Of a stretch of 64,000 nucleotides of DNA, positions 61,691-64,000 are shown one piece after another. The stretch's first letter is position 1. Each line of letters starts with the position of its first letter. The DNA is taken from NCBI RefSeq assembly GCF_965638725.1, contig NC_134950.1, positions 136,081,636-136,145,635 on the forward strand, written 5' to 3'. Under the pieces are notes generated by a model. That model had not been told where the DNA came from, made no database searches, and saw nothing but the letters and a program-made list of their open reading frames with translations. This DNA is from Aptenodytes patagonicus (lineage: Eukaryota > Chordata > Aves > Sphenisciformes > Spheniscidae). A program made the translations under genes and the position numbers.

Positions 61691-64000
61691 GGAAAAGAAG
61701 TAAATCAGCCCTAGGTGAGAAGTCAGCTGGTGAGAGCACCCTTCTGGCGCGTAAACCACCTTGTTCAGCTGGGGCTCTGGTACTTCCACACAAGACTTTA
61801 TTGTACCACTGCGCCAGACTTACAGTGAAGTAAGAGAGAGTTCTATAAAATAACTTTGTTGTTGTTGTTGTTGTTTTAGACAAACAATAAAAAATAGACC
61901 TTGAATGAAAGGACTTTTTATTTCAAAAGGGTGAACTTTGAGAAATGAAGATGGCTGGACAGTGAAGTTTATTGGCCTGAGAGAAAGCAAAACCCCCCCC
62001 AGAAGCTCAAAAAAACTTTAGTCAAAGGACAGTGTCTCTAGCATTTGCACCTTAGGAAGGGGAGAAATCTTGTATGGAAAGCTGGCATTGAAATATAATT
62101 CCCTTTAAAAGTGTACTTAAGCACCTGTAAGGAACTGAACGAAGGGGAGCAGAAGAAAGCATACAGTCTAGTGGGATCAGAAAGCCTTTGTGATGGACTG
62201 AATTACTGGAAGGAAAAACTGAGTTTAACTTTTGCAAAGGAAATTAAAATACACGTACAGATTCCTTAAGTATAAAAACAGAACAAGGGGAAAAGCACAA
62301 AGGGGGAGGAACAGGAACGGAGGCTGAGACCAGCAAGTGTAAGAACATGTTTTCAAGAAGATTGACATTGCCGCCCCATGGCCAGTCACTACAAGGACAT
62401 AGCGATGCACGTGCAAAGGCTAAAGCAGAACGGACGGTAAGGTTGTGTTCCTACAGTCAGCGTCACAACGGCTTCTCTGAATTGACAGTGAAAGGTCAGG
62501 CGTCCTCGGTAGGGCACAGCCTGAGCTGTTCATCATTCCCATTGCAGACACCAGCGTAACCCCAAAAAATTCATTTACATGCCACGGTACGTGGTCTGAA
62601 TAGAGCGGACTCCTTATGCCAAGGAGAACAATCCAGTGACTCACAAGGTCAGCGGCTGGTCTCCTTTAAGCTTTCAGTTATCACAGCAGATTGCATTTCC
62701 CTGAGGCTTCAAGCAAATGTAATAGAAGCCTCCATGTGGTTTGTTGTGCTGTGCTCTATGGAAGTACTTGCATTAAACTTTTTCTTTGCAGCTTTCGTTA
62801 CCTGGACAGATGACGTGAAGCACGGCAGGGTGACAATCCTGAAGTCACTCTGTGGGTCCTTCTAGCAGTCAGAAGGAAGATGCCCCGTAGTGATCCGACT
62901 TCACCACATTTGCTCAAATCTCTCAATATCTACTCAGTGGGAAAGTTATTAGCTAGCGTAAACTCCCCCAGCCTTGCCAATCACCTCTTCTAACCTCTAC
63001 ACTATTCTGACAGGCAAATCAAAATGTCAAGTCAAATAAAACACTGAGCACCTGTGACAGCAGGCTGTCATGTGGAAAAGAGAAGAAATTAAAAACGGAG
63101 GTTTTCAGGGTGCTTAGACAGCCTTTTTCCTACGGACTAATATACAGTCTGTAGGAAAAGAAACAGCATGACAGAAAATACCGACTCTCATTCAACAGCA
63201 AACATGGAGCACCTGTATCGCTTTTCACATATCACTGTACCTCTTAGTAGCAGTGCGTGTGACTGTCACCAAATGAACTCATCCAATTCATATTTCTTGG
63301 GAAAACCTTCTTTTTCTGTAGAGTTATAGAGAAGGTGACTGAATTATCTGAAAAAACCTACATGGAACTGTATGACAAAAGAGAAATGCTGGTTAGCTAC
63401 TTAATAAAGCTGATAAATCCTAACTTTTTATAAGCTACTGCATTGTATAGATGAAATGAGAGTTTTGCTGTCATAGTTGATCTGTGCTAATTACAGCAAT
63501 TATAATGCTTGCGGAGAAGAAAATTTGCAAAAAGTATATTAAGTGTTCAGCACAGCTGCCTGTCAGCTGAAAGGAAGGCGAGTTAATTGAATGTAAGTCT
63601 ATCCTCTTTCTGTTGTAAATCAGCGCTTAATTATTAGGTGCAGCTACATGGCCATATGTCACTTGCTCTGGCATAACAGTGACGTGTCATGTTATTGATC
63701 ACTGCACTGGTGGAGCTGAAAGCTGCTATACCCCTGCGCTAAATGCCTTACAGAAGCCTGATTGCTTTCAGTGTTGCATAAAACTAATCTTCATTCAAAG
63801 TGCAGGAATTAAAATGAGGCCAAATATCCTACCAGAATCTAACATACATTTAGTGTGTTGTGTTAGTGTGTGAAATTCTTTTTTTTTACTATTGCTATTT
63901 ACTGTAAATAGACTTAAATATAAAAGAAAATAGATGAAGTGGCAGAAATATCCCCTAAGAGCAGGCACAGAATTACTGAGGAAAGAGCTGATGCCAAGTG
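61691..64000. other. Downstream intergenic DNA to window end
   Basis: No gene, CR1 tail or RNA gene recognised. There is a short GTT repeat at 61857-61875 and a C run at 61993-62000. Confidence 0.55.

Noticed and set aside
56171..64000. Exons of the expected downstream neighbour TOMM7
   Set aside because: I looked for its short, single-membrane-span coding exons on the plus strand and saw none.

Overview
This window is vertebrate nuclear DNA, almost certainly from a bird. It holds several CR1 LINE copies with the typical CR1 3' end, a solo LTR whose ends and layout look like a family common in neoavian genomes, a compact CpG-island promoter, and one spliced gene. That gene is HYCC1 (FAM126A, hyccin) on the + strand. 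I identified it by joining exons whose translation follows the hyccin family from end to end. The family and repeat calls rest on recalled family knowledge, since no database search was possible.

Layout: (1) 1-3440 is upstream DNA with no recognisable gene. (2) 3450-4860 is a CpG island with three inverted CCAAT boxes, an E2F-type site and a MYB-site cluster; a non-coding first exon probably ends at 4022. (3) 4023-26051 is a 22-kb intron 1 that carries a nested CR1 complex on the minus strand (21709-24905). (4) 26052-50743 contains ten coding exons, joined as 26081-26131, 26735-26836, 31408-31587, 34555-34635, 35046-35161, 35503-35598, 39624-39740, 40511-40598, 41135-41294 and 50187-50743. 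Every splice phase agrees and the product is 515 aa. An alternative last exon at 49025-49293 fits the same phase and would give a 419-aa isoform with a different C terminus. Introns carry a CR1 copy (37709-38490, +), a solo LTR (41753-42344, minus) and two short perfect tandem duplications. (5) 50744 to about 52620 is the probable 3' UTR. Its last ~400 bp are duplicated at 54384-54791. (6) 55148-56170 is a second CR1 copy (minus), which shares a 604-bp block with the intron-1 CR1 that is identical base for base. (7) From 56.2 kb to the end I see a short CR1 tail (58148-58210), a degraded LINE with an endonuclease-like reading frame (about 60.3-61.7 kb), and otherwise unassigned DNA.

Hyccin is a cytosolic subunit of the plasma-membrane PI4KA-TTC7-EFR3 complex that makes PI4P; its human loss causes hypomyelination with congenital cataract. 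Nothing in the window looks prokaryotic, and there is no CRISPR array or defence locus. The least expected observations are the 604-bp identical direct repeat flanking the whole coding part of HYCC1, the alternative terminal exon, the duplicated 3'-UTR end, and an almost open frame upstream of the degraded LINE endonuclease.
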